Shown here in pieces: positions 11,043-21,380 of a stretch of 40,349 nucleotides of DNA (position 1 is its first letter; each line of letters begins with the position of its first letter). The notes under the pieces were generated by a model. It was given only the letters and a program-made list of their open reading frames with translations, did not search any database and had not been told where the DNA came from. Source of the stretch: Nemertoderma westbladi (Eukaryota > Xenacoelomorpha > Nemertodermatida > Nemertodermatidae). Position numbers and translations under genes: made by a program. The DNA is taken from NCBI GenBank assembly GCA_032718475.1, contig JAUCBJ010002219.1:1-40349 (forward strand). Reading direction: 5' to 3'.

Positions 11043-11602
11043 GACGAGAACCGTCGAGAGGTTCGGGAACTGAAAGAAGTCTTGCCAAGAGGTTTTCAGA
11101 TTTGAAATCCTCATTAAATTCTGCTACAGATTAAATTAAAAAAAAAGATTGAAATTGTTACATGGGGGGTGGGGGGGGGGGGGGGGTGTACTCCCCCCTT
11201 AAGTTTATGTCACGTGCTGTGCGAAGGTGATATGTAGTTATTATATTGTGGCTTTAATTTCAATCGTTGCAATGATGCCAGTCTAGTCAAACTCACCTCT
11301 ATCCGCTTTCACTTTTGGCAATATCTGAATATCATTTATAATTATAGTTATATTATATTATAGTTTGAATTAAACATTGCTTGCATTATATTTTATATAT
11401 TATTTGCATTATATTTTATTCAATCATTTTTTCATTTATTTTAATGTTTATTCTTAATAATTATTTACAAGAATAATACACATGGTGTGTATTTCTACAT
11501 AATTATAAATATTATGGCATGTTACATACATTAACCATTTGAAGAATGATAGCAAAATCAAAGAGCCCTCGAAGATTACAATGAGATTAGAATAATATTA
11601 CA
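11043..11602. other. Non-coding stretch before the zinc-finger gene
   Basis: It contains a G-run (G6-T-G16, 11164-11186) and then very A+T-rich sequence made of TTATATTAT words. The promoter and 5' UTR of the gene at 11603 should be here, but no TATA element can be singled out in such composition. Confidence 0.5.
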
Positions 11603-12583
11603 ATGTCAAACTTATCAGATGAAATGCCATCTAGTCTAATGGCAGCATTGGGATTACAATCAAATAGGAGTATAAGTTCATTTCATAATAAAAAACATGC
11701 AGATGATTTTCCAGCATTGCCACATTCATTTGACCCATTTATAGTAAGTGTCAATTGTAAGTCACCAGAACCATTGTTTATGCCAGTCACGAAATTTAAC
11801 CAGGTGGCCATGAGTAGCAGTAAGGATCGCGTTCGTTTGGATCCATACACAACTCTCAAAGCAATAAAGTTAGAATCCAATACTCGCTCAAGGAACATAC
11901 TTAAGGGGATATATGGCCGTATAACAAAGGACACTGCAAAGTACATGGTAAATATTGATTGTGAAGATGGCTCCATAATTTCCGAAGAAGAAAAACAATC
12001 TAGTAAGGAACACCCTCAAAAAATTACAAATTGTATTACTATTGCAAATAGTTCATTTTCATCAAATTCAATCGAATTGTGTACATACTGCATAAGGTTA
12101 TTCACCAACTTATTTGTACATACGAGGGTGCACTCGAGAATTCCACTGTATACATGTGCTTACTGCGGTTCTGGCAGCAATTACTCCCTGAAGATGAGCC
12201 AACATATTAGGGAGTTACATCCTTCACATCATCAGGGGCCAATTGCTAAGAAGTGTGTTGTTTGGTTGTGTCGTTTAACTCCTGCAATATTGAACAAATG
12301 TTTGATTGAAACTGAAGAAGTAAAGCGAAATGGTAATGTAAACGAGGATGTTCTACTACTGCAGCCGATTCTTATCTTTACTTCTCATCCGTCGAATAAA
12401 ACACCAACCTCACCTCCAAAAATACGACGAATTTCTATTATGGAACCACTGGATTCCCGTTCCCCATCAGAACTTCCTCCTCTGAAATGTCCAGAGCTTA
12501 TTGTTCTCTCAAGTGATAGTGAGGACGATGATGTAATTGACATTACTGAAACTGTGATGGCCTGCAATCCGAATTGTATTTAA
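11603..12583 (+). CDS. Two-C2H2-zinc-finger protein with SUMO-interaction-like motif (326 aa)
   Basis: A single uninterrupted frame. The start is ATG 11603, because an in-frame TAG lies 15 bases upstream. Residues 1-150 are polar and probably disordered, apart from a hydrophobic stretch near 43-65. Finger 1 is C160, C163, H173, H177 with only nine residues between C163 and H173 (twelve is usual), so it is atypical. Finger 2 is C185, C188, H201, H206 with normal spacing. Residues 299-316 read LIVLSSDSEDDDVIDITE, a hydrophobic core followed by Ser/Asp/Glu, the classic form of a SUMO-interacting motif. A Pro-rich, Arg-containing stretch (268-296) precedes it. The likely role is a nuclear DNA- or chromatin-binding factor that recruits SUMO-modified partners; this is inferred from the motifs. 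No close family is recognised. No consensus AATAAA was seen just downstream. Confidence 0.75.
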   Translation: MSNLSDEMPSSLMAALGLQSNRSISSFHNKKHADDFPALPHSFDPFIVSVNCKSPEPLFMPVTKFNQVAMSSSKDRVRLDPYTTLKAIKLESNTRSRNILKGIYGRITKDTAKYMVNIDCEDGSIISEEEKQSSKEHPQKITNCITIANSSFSSNSIELCTYCIRLFTNLFVHTRVHSRIPLYTCAYCGSGSNYSLKMSQHIRELHPSHHQGPIAKKCVVWLCRLTPAILNKCLIETEEVKRNGNVNEDVLLLQPILIFTSHPSNKTPTSPPKIRRISIMEPLDSRSPSELPPLKCPELIVLSSDSEDDDVIDITETVMACNPNCI

Positions 12584-13564
12584 TTAGAAAAATACGATTA
12601 TATACCGTATTTAATACTATAGAGACTTGTTACTAAAAGTATTGTGTAGTAAATTTTGTAGGTAAATGCAAATCATGTATAATTTTCGGTTTCTTTTTTG
12701 TTTTATTAGATAGTCAGTTATCTACATTTGTTATGGAATGAAATGTGTTATTGACTGGAAACTGGAAGTTAATAAGTTTCCAGTCCAAGTCCATTGTCAT
12801 TACGGGATACTTCAGATAGTATAATTTTACGAAAAATATGCTGGGTAACCTAATAACAATTTTTAATGCTACATGAATCAGATGTACAGCTCATGGGAGG
12901 GGGGGGGGGGGGGGGAGTTATGGTACAAAACGTAAGGTACAGTAAATATGGTTTGTATTTTGTATTATCCGGTGTCTGTCATTGCTTTCAAATTGAATGC
13001 TCAATATTTTACATGTTTTATTATATAATATAGTTAAACCGCAATGGCACACACAATGGCACACCACAATTTTATTTTCGATTCGAAACCAAGCTATAGG
13101 CCTTCATAATATCTCTCACTCTCACATCGTTTTTTTGGATGGTCGAAAGTGTCCAAAAGTGTAAAGGCCGTGGCAAAGATTCGAGAGTCGAAATGGTATT
13201 GCCTGATGATGAGGCATTCCACTCCTCAAGCTGGACCGCAATTAATGAGAATATACGAAGGACCCACCCTTGACCGATGGATATATTGCATTGATATTTA
13301 ATTCAATGCGGGATGATTACTTTATACTGTAGGGCCCTATGTCCTGCTATGGACCTTTCAGTCTCCCATTTACTACATATATGGATTTAAACACTGCTTG
13401 CTTGCTATAGGAGTAGAGAGACCTGTTATTCCCTGTTTTGATAGAAGCCTTACTATAATTAGCTATTAAATGCCTACTTTAGTATTTTAATTCAATAATA
13501 TTTTTTTGATCGAAAAAGTAGCTAATATTAATTACCCCCAATCGATAAAATTTATATTATACTG
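12584..13564. other. Intergenic, no gene seen
   Basis: It holds the 3' flank of the zinc-finger gene, a G17 run at 12899-12915, and A+T-rich sequence. The block 13140-13290 is more balanced in composition but is not recognised as coding or RNA. Confidence 0.45.
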
Positions 13565-13690
13565 TATCGATAAAATTAATTTTATCGCAATAATAATAAT
13601 TTTATCGCAATAATAATAATTTTATCGCAATAAAATTAATTTCTTCGCAATAATATAATTTTTATCTCAATAAAATTAATTATCTTGCTT
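13565..13690. repeat. 20-bp tandem array (TTTTATCGCAATAATAATAA)
   Basis: About six units of TTTTATCGCAATAATAATAA and the variant ending AAAATTAA run head to tail. They decay towards the right end, where TCGC becomes TCTC. Confidence 0.9.
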
Positions 13691-14035
13691 TAAGTGCGAT
13701 ACATAGTAGGATAAGCAAGGTGGATTTATTCTTACGAAAGGGAATATGGTTCAATGAGACTCATGTCCACTGGGTCCATAATGAATCTATACCTCTCGGA
13801 TGGATATGGCTGAATTTCGGTTCACACTATTGCTGTAGACCCACGGCGATGTTCAGGATCGAAACAGACTGGCATTAGGTCACGGTCACAGTCACCCACA
13901 CCCACGAAAGATAAGAATACATGCTGATCCAATCTATCAGTAGATGCTTGTAGATTGTTGTGGAAATTTTTCACAACCCCACTACTGGGTCAACATTATG
14001 GGTGAATAGCACGCAACCAGTTTTATGCCATGTGC

Positions 14036-14600
14036 CACATGCTAAAGTGGCACAATTATGGAACAGCGGGATTTGAAACTATTTGCAATCGTATCAGCAC
14101 CCTTGAAATCCTGTAAATAATGAAAATTGTAAATTTCTATCTAGCAGTAGATATATTTGTATCTTGTGCCAAGTGCCGCAAACATGTGCCACATGCTAAA
14201 GTAGCACGTCTGAGTGAGAGTGGAATTTGAAACTATTTGCAATCAAATCAGCACCCTCTAAAACCTCTAAATACTGAAAATTGTCAATTTCTGACTCTCT
14301 GTAGTAAGTTTGATATTTTGTGCCATATGCCGAAAACATGTGCCACATGCTAAAGTGGCACGTCTGAGTGACAACGAAATTTGAAACTATTTGACATAGA
14401 ATCAGCACCCTGGAAAACTTCTAAATACTGAAAATTATCAATTTCTGACTATCACTAGTAAGTTTCATATTTTGTGCCACATGCTTCAAACATGTGCCAA
14501 GTGCCTAATCTGTGCCACCACAGAATTTGAAACTATTTACAATCGCATCAGCACTACTCTGGGAAACTATCATGAGAACCAAAAGCTGCGGCATTCTGGC
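14036..14600. repeat. 154-bp tandem array with an internal GTGCCAC...GTGGCAC hairpin
   Basis: Four units start with TTTGAAACTATTTGCAATC at 14072, 14226, 14380 and 14526 (periods 154, 154, 146). Each unit also has CAGCACCCT, a CTGAAAATTGTCAATTTCTGAC-type stretch and a cluster of GTGCCA words. Three units carry GTGCCACATGCTAAAGTGGCAC or a one-base variant, a 7-bp hairpin with an 8-base loop. The last unit is the most diverged. An open frame at 14512-14799 overlaps its end and is not supported as a gene. Confidence 0.9.
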
Positions 14601-15190
14601 ATTGTTTATCATATTTCCCAAACATGCTAATTGTGGCACGTGCCAAGAAATGGCACAACGAACGCTAAACATTGATAACTCGAAACCCTTCCCAAACGAT
14701 TCAGAACACTTGAAACGTCTGGCGAACATGTCGTTCGCCACACATGCGCCTAACACGCTTGTTGTTTACTGGGGTGTCAGCCACCATTCACGCATATAAT
14801 GCTTAACTACTTACAAATTATTTAGTTATCTTGATTATTGTTATTGTTGCATTGTGTGTGAAGAATTGTTATCAAAAAATATAAAATTTTTGATAGTGTG
14901 TTAGTGTTATTGAAATTTAAACCATTTGATAAATATGAAATGCAGAAAATTCAATAAAACTGAATGAAATTAGAATATTGATGTACTCCAAGATAGTGCC
15001 TTTTTTTAACGAATTCGTTAGAAAGACACAATCTCTGAGTAGGTCTACTGAGTGATCAGTAGGCTACTCAGTTATCCCTATACAGTTTTTCAATTTCCAA
15101 TAGAAAACTGAGATTACAGTACAACAGTAGGCTAGGCCTAAGGCTGTAAGGACTGAAGGAAGAAGCAAGATGAGACTCTGCAGCTTTGTA
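14601..15190. other. Non-coding stretch, no gene seen
   Basis: Only short unrecognised frames occur. More GTGGCAC/TGGCAC words near 14630-14660 suggest diverged remains of the preceding array. Confidence 0.4.
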
Positions 15191-16905
15191 CACTGCTGCA
15201 CGGGTATAACTTTTGCGTAGAGGTATACTGGTATAGCCTACATAGAGGCTACATGTAGGTATGTGTAGCCTACATGTAGATGCACGTGTAGGGTGAATGT
15301 AGATAGGTGTAGGTAGGTCTTTAAAAACAACAATGATGAATGAATAGGCCTACACGGGGTACCCGGACCGGAACTTCCTCGATGAGATGCGAATGCGGCG
15401 AACGGGGGTGGTACCCGGAACAACCACGAAGAGATGCGCATATGGCTGTATGGCGGGCGGTGGTACCCGAAACAACCAGGAGGAGATGCGAATACGTCGA
15501 ATGGGGGTCCCCTGAATACCCACGAGACGGAGCCTATCAATACTACAGTACTGACAAAGGAAAAAACGACTGAACGATATACCGATACATACTGTAGATC
15601 TTATGATCCTGCGGGTTCAGGCATGGAGGCTAATGACTTTGTATGGGCCGAACGGCCAGAACCTGATGTTTCCAGTCAAGGAGGAATCGACTAACGGTTA
15701 GGGTTAGAGCTCGTCGTCGGTGTCCATGCTGCCATGAGGGTCTGAGGATGAGTGGGTGATTCAACAAAACGCTAACAATGATATACCGGACTGACTGATT
15801 GAACCAGAGTGGCGATGGTAGTCGCTGATGTATATATATTATATATATCATGTATTGATTGTTAGTAGATATTTTTTTATATTATTTGTTTATTAAATTG
15901 TCTTCAATGTCTATATTGATAATATTGTGTGCTGATTTTACTTATTTTCCATTTTATAAATCTTGCTGTGGCCGTTTTAATCTACTATAAACTGCCGTAT
16001 CAATTTCATGATATTTTAATGGATATGCAATTTAACTTCTTCTTTCTATTAACTTTCAATGCAATCAAATATAACTGTAAAGCTATTGACTTTCGTGTTA
16101 TTGTTTTGCTGTTACTTCGAGATGGGATTTGAATCCCATCGGATTACTGATTAATTCCCATCATCGAGATGGGAATACTAATGAAACAGTGTGGTGGTCC
16201 GCGGGATAGTGGGAAGGGATGGGACTGTTGCTGGTTGGTGGAATGTGACTGCCTGAAAAATTAAAACAAACAAAACTTCCAGACTTCTATATTTTTACTT
16301 TCAAAACAAAACGACCAAAACATTTCAATGCTGAAGTACTGTTCAAGTCCCATGGATGTATGGTTGATAAACAGATAAAGAGGGACAGAGGGGGGTCAGG
16401 GTTTCTGGTAGACTATAGTCCCCGCGATGATGGCTGTTTGTTTAGGTTACTCTTACTCAATAAACATATAGATCAGAACGAGTTAATCTAATGGAACGAT
16501 GCCTTTCGTGGCGTTAGCATACTCAAATTCATTAGAGCCTAATATTTATGACGAGTAAGGGACTTTAGTATAATCAGAACGCGATGTTTGATATTTATAC
16601 AGTACTGCAGTATGCATTAAAACCTGTTGTCTGACAGCAGACAGGTCTGCAGGTTGATGTACCGTATTGTACCGTGGAGATCAGAGATTATTGCCATACA
16701 TCCTGATTGACGACCGTGTATCACGTTACTGCAAGTTGATACATAAATTACATTAATATCTACGGGACTACACCTACCTACATTCACCCTACACGTGCAT
16801 CTACATGTCCTCATGTAGGCTACACCTACCTTCATGTAGCCTCTATACTGCTATATACTGATATAGGCTATACCTCTACGCAAAAGATATACCCCTGCTG
16901 CACTG
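15191..16905. mobile_element. Possible element bounded by about 125-bp inverted repeats
   Basis: 15191-15314 and 16768-16905 are inverted copies of each other with roughly 75-80% identity by eye, despite small gaps. Both contain TTTTGCGTAGAGGTATA, GAGGCTACATG, GTGTAGCCTACATG and ATGCACGTGTAGGGTGAATG. About 1.45 kb lies between them. It contains the GC-rich repeat at 15357-15515, A+T-rich sequence and a small hairpin at 16121-16140, but no recognisable transposase. This may be a non-autonomous DNA transposon with long terminal inverted repeats. Two copies of one repeat inserted in opposite directions is the alternative. No target duplication was found. Confidence 0.5.
15357..15515. repeat. GC-rich tandem repeat, about 54-bp unit, three copies
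   Basis: Each unit starts GGTACCCGGAAC or close to it, and contains GAGATGCGAAT and a GGCGAATGGG-like end. A fourth, partial unit follows. It is open in two frames on the plus strand, but the encoded peptide is only a repeat of TGT/EEMRIR-type words. The base composition is clearly unlike the surrounding A+T-rich DNA. Confidence 0.75.
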
Positions 16906-17120
16906 TACTCTTTCTGTCTTCGTATTACCTAGATTGCCTATAACTGATAACTGTATAATGCAGTAATGTTCTAATTACTTTGTATCTTTACTTCTGTAAG
17001 GTACTGTACTCTGTACAGGTGTAGGCCTACTTTGTTGTTTAGTCAACAGGTAAAGCAGTAAAGAAAAGTAACTGAAGTAGGCCTACCTCTACTTACAGAC
17101 TTATGTACCGTACTTGAGGC

Positions 17121-17360
17121 AGGAGACAGGGGGGGGGGGGGGGGGGGGGGGGACTTGACGCAAATCCCGCCTTCGCGAATTAATATTTTCCCTCAATGTT
17201 AAATTCTCAATTTATGGAAAGGAGCAGGTTACAGTGGCACGTTATTTTAACCAAAACAATAAACTAAACACAATATATAATAGAACAGGTTACACATGTT
17301 ACAGTTTTATTTTTGAGAGTAGTCCGCTGTTATTTGCGTCGAATTTCCCCTGGCTGCCTG
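17121..17360 (+). repeat. Dispersed repeat family R1, copy B, directly upstream of CCT3
   Basis: It matches the reverse complement of 32078-32305 over about 200 bp. Shared blocks in order are GAGACAGGGGG, AATCCC, GCGAATTAATATTT, CTCAATGTTAAA, GGAAAGGAGCAG, GTTATT.TAACCAAAACAAT, AATAGAACAGGTTACA, TTTTATTTTTGAGAGTA, CTGTTATTTGC and TTTCCCCT. In this copy the G-run has grown to G24 (17129-17152). It ends about 125 bases before the CCT3 start codon, so it occupies the promoter region of that gene. Confidence 0.85.
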
Positions 17361-17486
17361 GAGAGGGATGAATGTTTATTGCGTCCTTTCCCCCCCCTAT
17401 CTGTGAGGCAGTGAGGCTACATTCTGACATTGCATACCTATCAGCCTATCCAAATCGTGACAGACAGATAGATAAAGGTAATCAAC
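17361..17486 (+). promoter_or_regulatory. CCT3 upstream region / probable 5' UTR
   Basis: No clear TATA box is present. A pyrimidine tract ending in CAG at 17409-17411 could be a 3' splice site, so a 5' UTR intron is possible. An upstream ATG at 17372 opens a 72-codon frame that overlaps the CCT3 start in another frame. If it were in the mature transcript it would hinder translation, which favours a transcript start or splice site after it. Confidence 0.4.
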
Positions 17487-19130
17487 ATGTTTTCCCAAGG
17501 TCCTATTCTCGTTCTAAATCAGAACACAAAACGCGAACAAGGGCGGAAAGTCCAACTGGGCAACATCTCCGCGGCAAAAACGGTTGCTGACGTAATCCGC
17601 ACATGCCTGGGACCCCAGGCCATGCTGAAAATGTTGATGGACCCAATGGGTGGAATCGTAATGACAAACGATGGCAACGCCATCCTTCGGGAGATTCAGG
17701 TACAGCATCCGGCTGCTAAATCGATGATCGAGATAAGTCGAACGCAGGATGAGGAATGCGGAGATGGAACAACCTCAGTGATTATCCTCGCTGGTGAGAT
17801 GTTATCGGTGGCGGAGCAGTTCCTTACCGAGAACACCCATCCCACTATCATAATAGCGGCGTATCGACAGGCCCTAGAGGACGCTATAGAGATACTCAAA
17901 GAGAAAGCTAAAGATGTTGACGTGAATAACGATGAAGAGCTGGCAAAGATTATAAAGAGTTCAATCGGGACGAAGTTTATTGGGAAGTACGAGACGTTGG
18001 CGTGTGAGATTGCCATGAAAGCGGTTCGCACTGTCCGTGTAGAAGAGACCGGTCGTGTAGAGATCGATATTAAGCGATACGCCAAGGTGGAGAAGGTCCC
18101 TGGAGGCAGCATCGAGGACAGTCAGGTGATAAACGGAGTCATGATAAACAAAGACGTCACGCATCCCAAGATGCGACGTCGCATTGAGAACCCTCGGATC
18201 CTGTTACTCGATACCAACCTCGAGTATAAAAAGGGCGAGTCTCAGACCAACATTGAGATATCCAAGGAGGAGGACTTTACCAAGATGCTTGAGTTGGAGG
18301 AGGAGTTTATAAAGAAGGTTTGCGATGAAGTTATCGCAGCGAAACCCGATCTTGTATTTACGGAGAAGGGCGTGTCCGACTTGGCGCAGCACTACCTCGT
18401 CAAGGCGAACATCACGGCGATCCGTCGGGTACGCAAGACGGATAACAACCGTATCGCCCGGGCGACTGGGGCCACAGTTGTCACGGAGACCTCGGAGATC
18501 CGAGAGGACGATATCGGGAAGGGTTGCGGAATCTTCGAGGTGCGGAAGTTTGGAGACGAGTACTTCACTTTCGTGGAGGCGTGTCGCGATCCGAAGGCTT
18601 GCACCGTGCTACTGCGGGGCGCCAGTAAGGACGTCCTAAATGAGGTGGAACGGAACCTACAGGACGCGATGCAGGTGGCGAGGAACGTCCTCGTGGAACC
18701 CAAGTTGGTTCCGGGGGGCGGGGCCGTCGAGATGGCCGTCGCCGAGGCGCTCAAAGAGAAAGCTAAAGGGATCCCCGGGGCGGACCAGTGGCCATACAAG
18801 GCGGTTGCGCGGGCATTGGAAGTGATTCCCCGAACTCTTATACAGAACTGCGGGGCCAACACGATCCGCACCCAGACAGCGTTGCGCGCCAAGCACTCGG
18901 CAGGGGGGTCCACCTGGGGGGTGGACGGAGAGGCGGGGAACATTGTCGACATGAACGAGTTCGGGATCTGGGAACCGCTCTCCGTTAAACTACAGGTCTA
19001 CAAGACGGCCATAGAGACCGCGATTCTATTGCTACGGATAGATGATATCGTTTCGGGGACCAAGAAGATTAGCGGAGGCGATGAACCGACCCGCAGTAAA
19101 GAGCCTACAGAGGAGAGCATGAAGGAATGA
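17487..19130 (+). CDS. CCT3: T-complex protein 1 subunit gamma (CCT3), cytosolic chaperonin subunit, intronless CDS
   Basis: This 547-residue frame covers the whole family length (about 545 in vertebrates). It has all hallmarks of a group II chaperonin subunit: LGP at 41-43, TNDG at 60-63, GDGTT at 92-96 (ATP binding and hydrolysis), LRGAS at 376-380, PGGGA at 409-413 and RIDDIVSG at 517-524. The equatorial domain is split (about 1-150 and 400-525), flanking the intermediate and apical domains. The gamma identity rests on the N-terminus (PILVLNQNTKRE), the apical RRVRKTDNNRIARATG stretch and the C-terminus. As one of eight subunits of the CCT/TRiC ring it folds actin, tubulin and other proteins in the cytosol using ATP. 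No introns interrupt the CDS. Codons become clearly richer in G and C after about 18300. The polar tail after 525 lacks the usual Gly-rich end. Confidence 0.97.
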   Translation: MFSQGPILVLNQNTKREQGRKVQLGNISAAKTVADVIRTCLGPQAMLKMLMDPMGGIVMTNDGNAILREIQVQHPAAKSMIEISRTQDEECGDGTTSVIILAGEMLSVAEQFLTENTHPTIIIAAYRQALEDAIEILKEKAKDVDVNNDEELAKIIKSSIGTKFIGKYETLACEIAMKAVRTVRVEETGRVEIDIKRYAKVEKVPGGSIEDSQVINGVMINKDVTHPKMRRRIENPRILLLDTNLEYKKGESQTNIEISKEEDFTKMLELEEEFIKKVCDEVIAAKPDLVFTEKGVSDLAQHYLVKANITAIRRVRKTDNNRIARATGATVVTETSEIREDDIGKGCGIFEVRKFGDEYFTFVEACRDPKACTVLLRGASKDVLNEVERNLQDAMQVARNVLVEPKLVPGGGAVEMAVAEALKEKAKGIPGADQWPYKAVARALEVIPRTLIQNCGANTIRTQTALRAKHSAGGSTWGVDGEAGNIVDMNEFGIWEPLSVKLQVYKTAIETAILLLRIDDIVSGTKKISGGDEPTRSKEPTEESMKE

Positions 19131-19291
19131 GAGCCGTTCGCAATATAGTAGCTATTTAGCGGAAGCTATCGCCTCATTGATTGTTAGACTGTTATATTGA
19201 TAAATACGATTCGTTAGTTGTAACTTGATATTAAACGATATTATATTAGCTTGGATCGTTTCATACGATACTGTAATATTATTTGTTGTTT

Positions 19292-19297
19292 AATAAA
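19292..19297 (+). terminator. Candidate CCT3 polyadenylation signal (AATAAA)
   Basis: AATAAA lies 162 bases after the CCT3 stop codon and is followed by a T/G-containing stretch. No genomic A-tract follows, so a retrocopy tail is not visible here. Confidence 0.5.
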
Positions 19298-19983
19298 TAG
19301 ACGAGGTGCTATTGTCTCGTATTTAGTGCGATTCGACGGTTTCTGTTAACATCTGGCGGATTAGAAATCGATATAATATGTCTACCGGTAGCTTATGTTG
19401 TGACTAGTTCCTACGATTGTTCGTTATTTACCGAATATTAATTGAATTGTATTAACATTTGCGATGTGTTTGTATCTTGTCTGTGTTCTTGTGAATCCAG
19501 AATTTCTAATGAAATTGAATACAATTAATGAATATAAATATAATACTATCTTTATGGTATAATTATTTTGCTGAATAATTGTCAATCCGGGCAGGGAAAT
19601 AATGCAATTACTTTCTTCACCCATACCCCCCCCCCCCCCCCCCATACAAAAAGCAGACAATTATGAAATTCACCATTATGTTAATATCGTTATAGCATTA
19701 TACATACAATATTGCAATGTTCTAGAGTTAATATACGGAAATAATAACCTGAAGCGAGTATAACTGAATAATCACTGATGCCGTTCCAGAAGCAAATTAA
19801 CCTGTATAATTACCGAGGAACATTTAAGAAAATAATAACTTTATTATGGATATTCATAATAATAATACGATTTGTTGGTATTTATAAAAACACTAGCTAC
19901 TGTACCATTTTTACGAATACACTAACTACCATTGAAAACACTAGCTACCACAAAAATTTAACATGTTAACTGTCGGAAATATG
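19298..19983. other. Intergenic, no gene seen
   Basis: A+T-rich sequence with a C18 run at 19626-19643. The ACTAGCTAC and AACACTAG words that begin near 19890 recur at 20168, 20363 and after 25640, so this stretch is the left part of the region into which the retrotransposon inserted. Confidence 0.45.
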
Positions 19984-21118
19984 TTCCAGAACATAAATCA
20001 ATAGCCAAAACAGCTATACAAAGGCAGAATAATGGTAACACGGGTTACTCTAGTAGCTACTGTATATTGTATTTTGTATATTGTATTTTTTTTTATTTTT
20101 GTTATTGGTAAGTGTTCGAGAACATTATTATATATTAATTATTAAGGTGTAGCTAGTGTTTTTTTACTAGCTAGCATTTCCTTGAAATGATAAAAAAACT
20201 TGTAAAACATTGATATTTCAGAATTAAGCCTAAAAACTGTTGCTGATTATATTAAATATCAAAAATATTGATGATATATAACAGTCCCTGAATGAGATCA
20301 AGCGGCTAGAGTTCCGTACGTGCCAACATTATTTCATTTTTCTCTATAATGTGTATAGTTTACTAGCTACTACTTTTTAATGTCAGTGTGAAGTATTCTA
20401 GGATATTTCGAATTATTATTTTGTTAAATAATGTTCTAGAACATATTATTTTTTGTTCTAGAACATTTTTAAAATATTATATTTTTTGTTTTTTTTTTAA
20501 CACTTTTTTTGTATAATTAACATATGTATCTAGTAATTTTATGTACTCAAGTAATAATTTATATTTATAGCTAGTAATTTATATCTATAATTTTTTCTTT
20601 GGTTTCTGAGTTAGGCCTTATACGTAGTTTTTTTATTCTACAAATTTATATTGTTCTTTAATTGAGTCTTTGCAAACAGCGAATAGATGTCGACGATTGA
20701 CTATTGATGCCATTATTGTGTAGGCCTACGTATTCAATACTACACTAGCCCTAGCTAACATTTTAAAAAATATTCTAGAATGCTATCGTTATGGTTAGTT
20801 GTTCTGTATTCCAATTTTCTTTTAATTAAACAATCATTTTAATATTTTTTGTAAAGAACAAATATTCCAGAATATTTTTATCGAAAATTAATAATAAAAT
20901 GTTCTAGAACATTTGGTACATGTTCAAAATTGTAATGAATGTTCTAGAACTCTTATCAATAGAAAAAAAAACAGGCAAATTAGCATAAAAAATAATAAAA
21001 TTTAACAATTTTTTTAATAATTTTCCTTTTAAAAGAAAGTTATTTTATCGAAAATTCATAATTAAAATGTTCTAGAACTTTTTTCAAAGTTCTAGAACAC
21101 GCAATATACCTTCTAGAA
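19984..21118. promoter_or_regulatory. Cluster of TTCnnGAA palindromes (heat-shock-element-like)
   Basis: Eleven TTCnnGAA sites occur here. Eight are exactly TTCTAGAA (20434, 20456, 20773, 20902, 20942, 21070, 21090, 21111); the others are TTCCAGAA (19984, 20865) and TTCGAGAA (20115). Most are extended to GTTCTAGAAC or ATGTTCTAGAACAT. TTCnnGAA is the core of the heat shock factor site (established). The sites are spaced irregularly in A+T-rich DNA, and sequence between them is not obviously repeated. They lie 0.9-2 kb downstream of CCT3. Two more TTCTAGAA occur at 27151 and 27237. A regulatory role is inference; a decayed satellite or repeat motif is the alternative. Confidence 0.45.
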
Positions 21119-21380
21119 CATTTATCAAGAAAAAAAAACTGAAAAAAAAGAAAGGAAATTTGTTGAATAAAACAACGAAAATGTTGGCACGGGCGGAACT
21201 GTTCCCGATCAAGCTATTACAGTAATCTAGGATATAATTTAGGCCTGTTAACCAAACAACAGCACATACAGTATACATAAGCAATATATAAAAAAAATCA
21301 GTTTTAAACATTTTAAATACATACTATTACTAGGTAGTAAATAATTCACAAGCTCCATAAAAACACCATAGCTACCATAA

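Noticed and set aside
13203-13235. CTGATGATGAGG, considered as a hammerhead or a C/D-box snoRNA C box
   Set aside because: No GAAA box after a closed stem, and no D box or guide-like terminal stem.
14512-14799. 95-codon open frame on the plus strand
   Set aside because: It begins inside the 154-bp satellite, has no recognisable domain, and the opposite strand is equally open.
15340-15694. Two overlapping plus-strand frames, Arg/Gly-rich
   Set aside because: They translate the GC-rich tandem repeat in two frames; there is no conserved protein.
17330-17360. A heat shock element in the CCT3 promoter (GAATTTC)
   Set aside because: The GAA and TTC halves are one base apart instead of two, so it is not a proper site.
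17696-18952. Several long minus-strand frames opposite CCT3
   Set aside because: They are antisense shadows of a strongly conserved gene in GC-biased codons and match no family.
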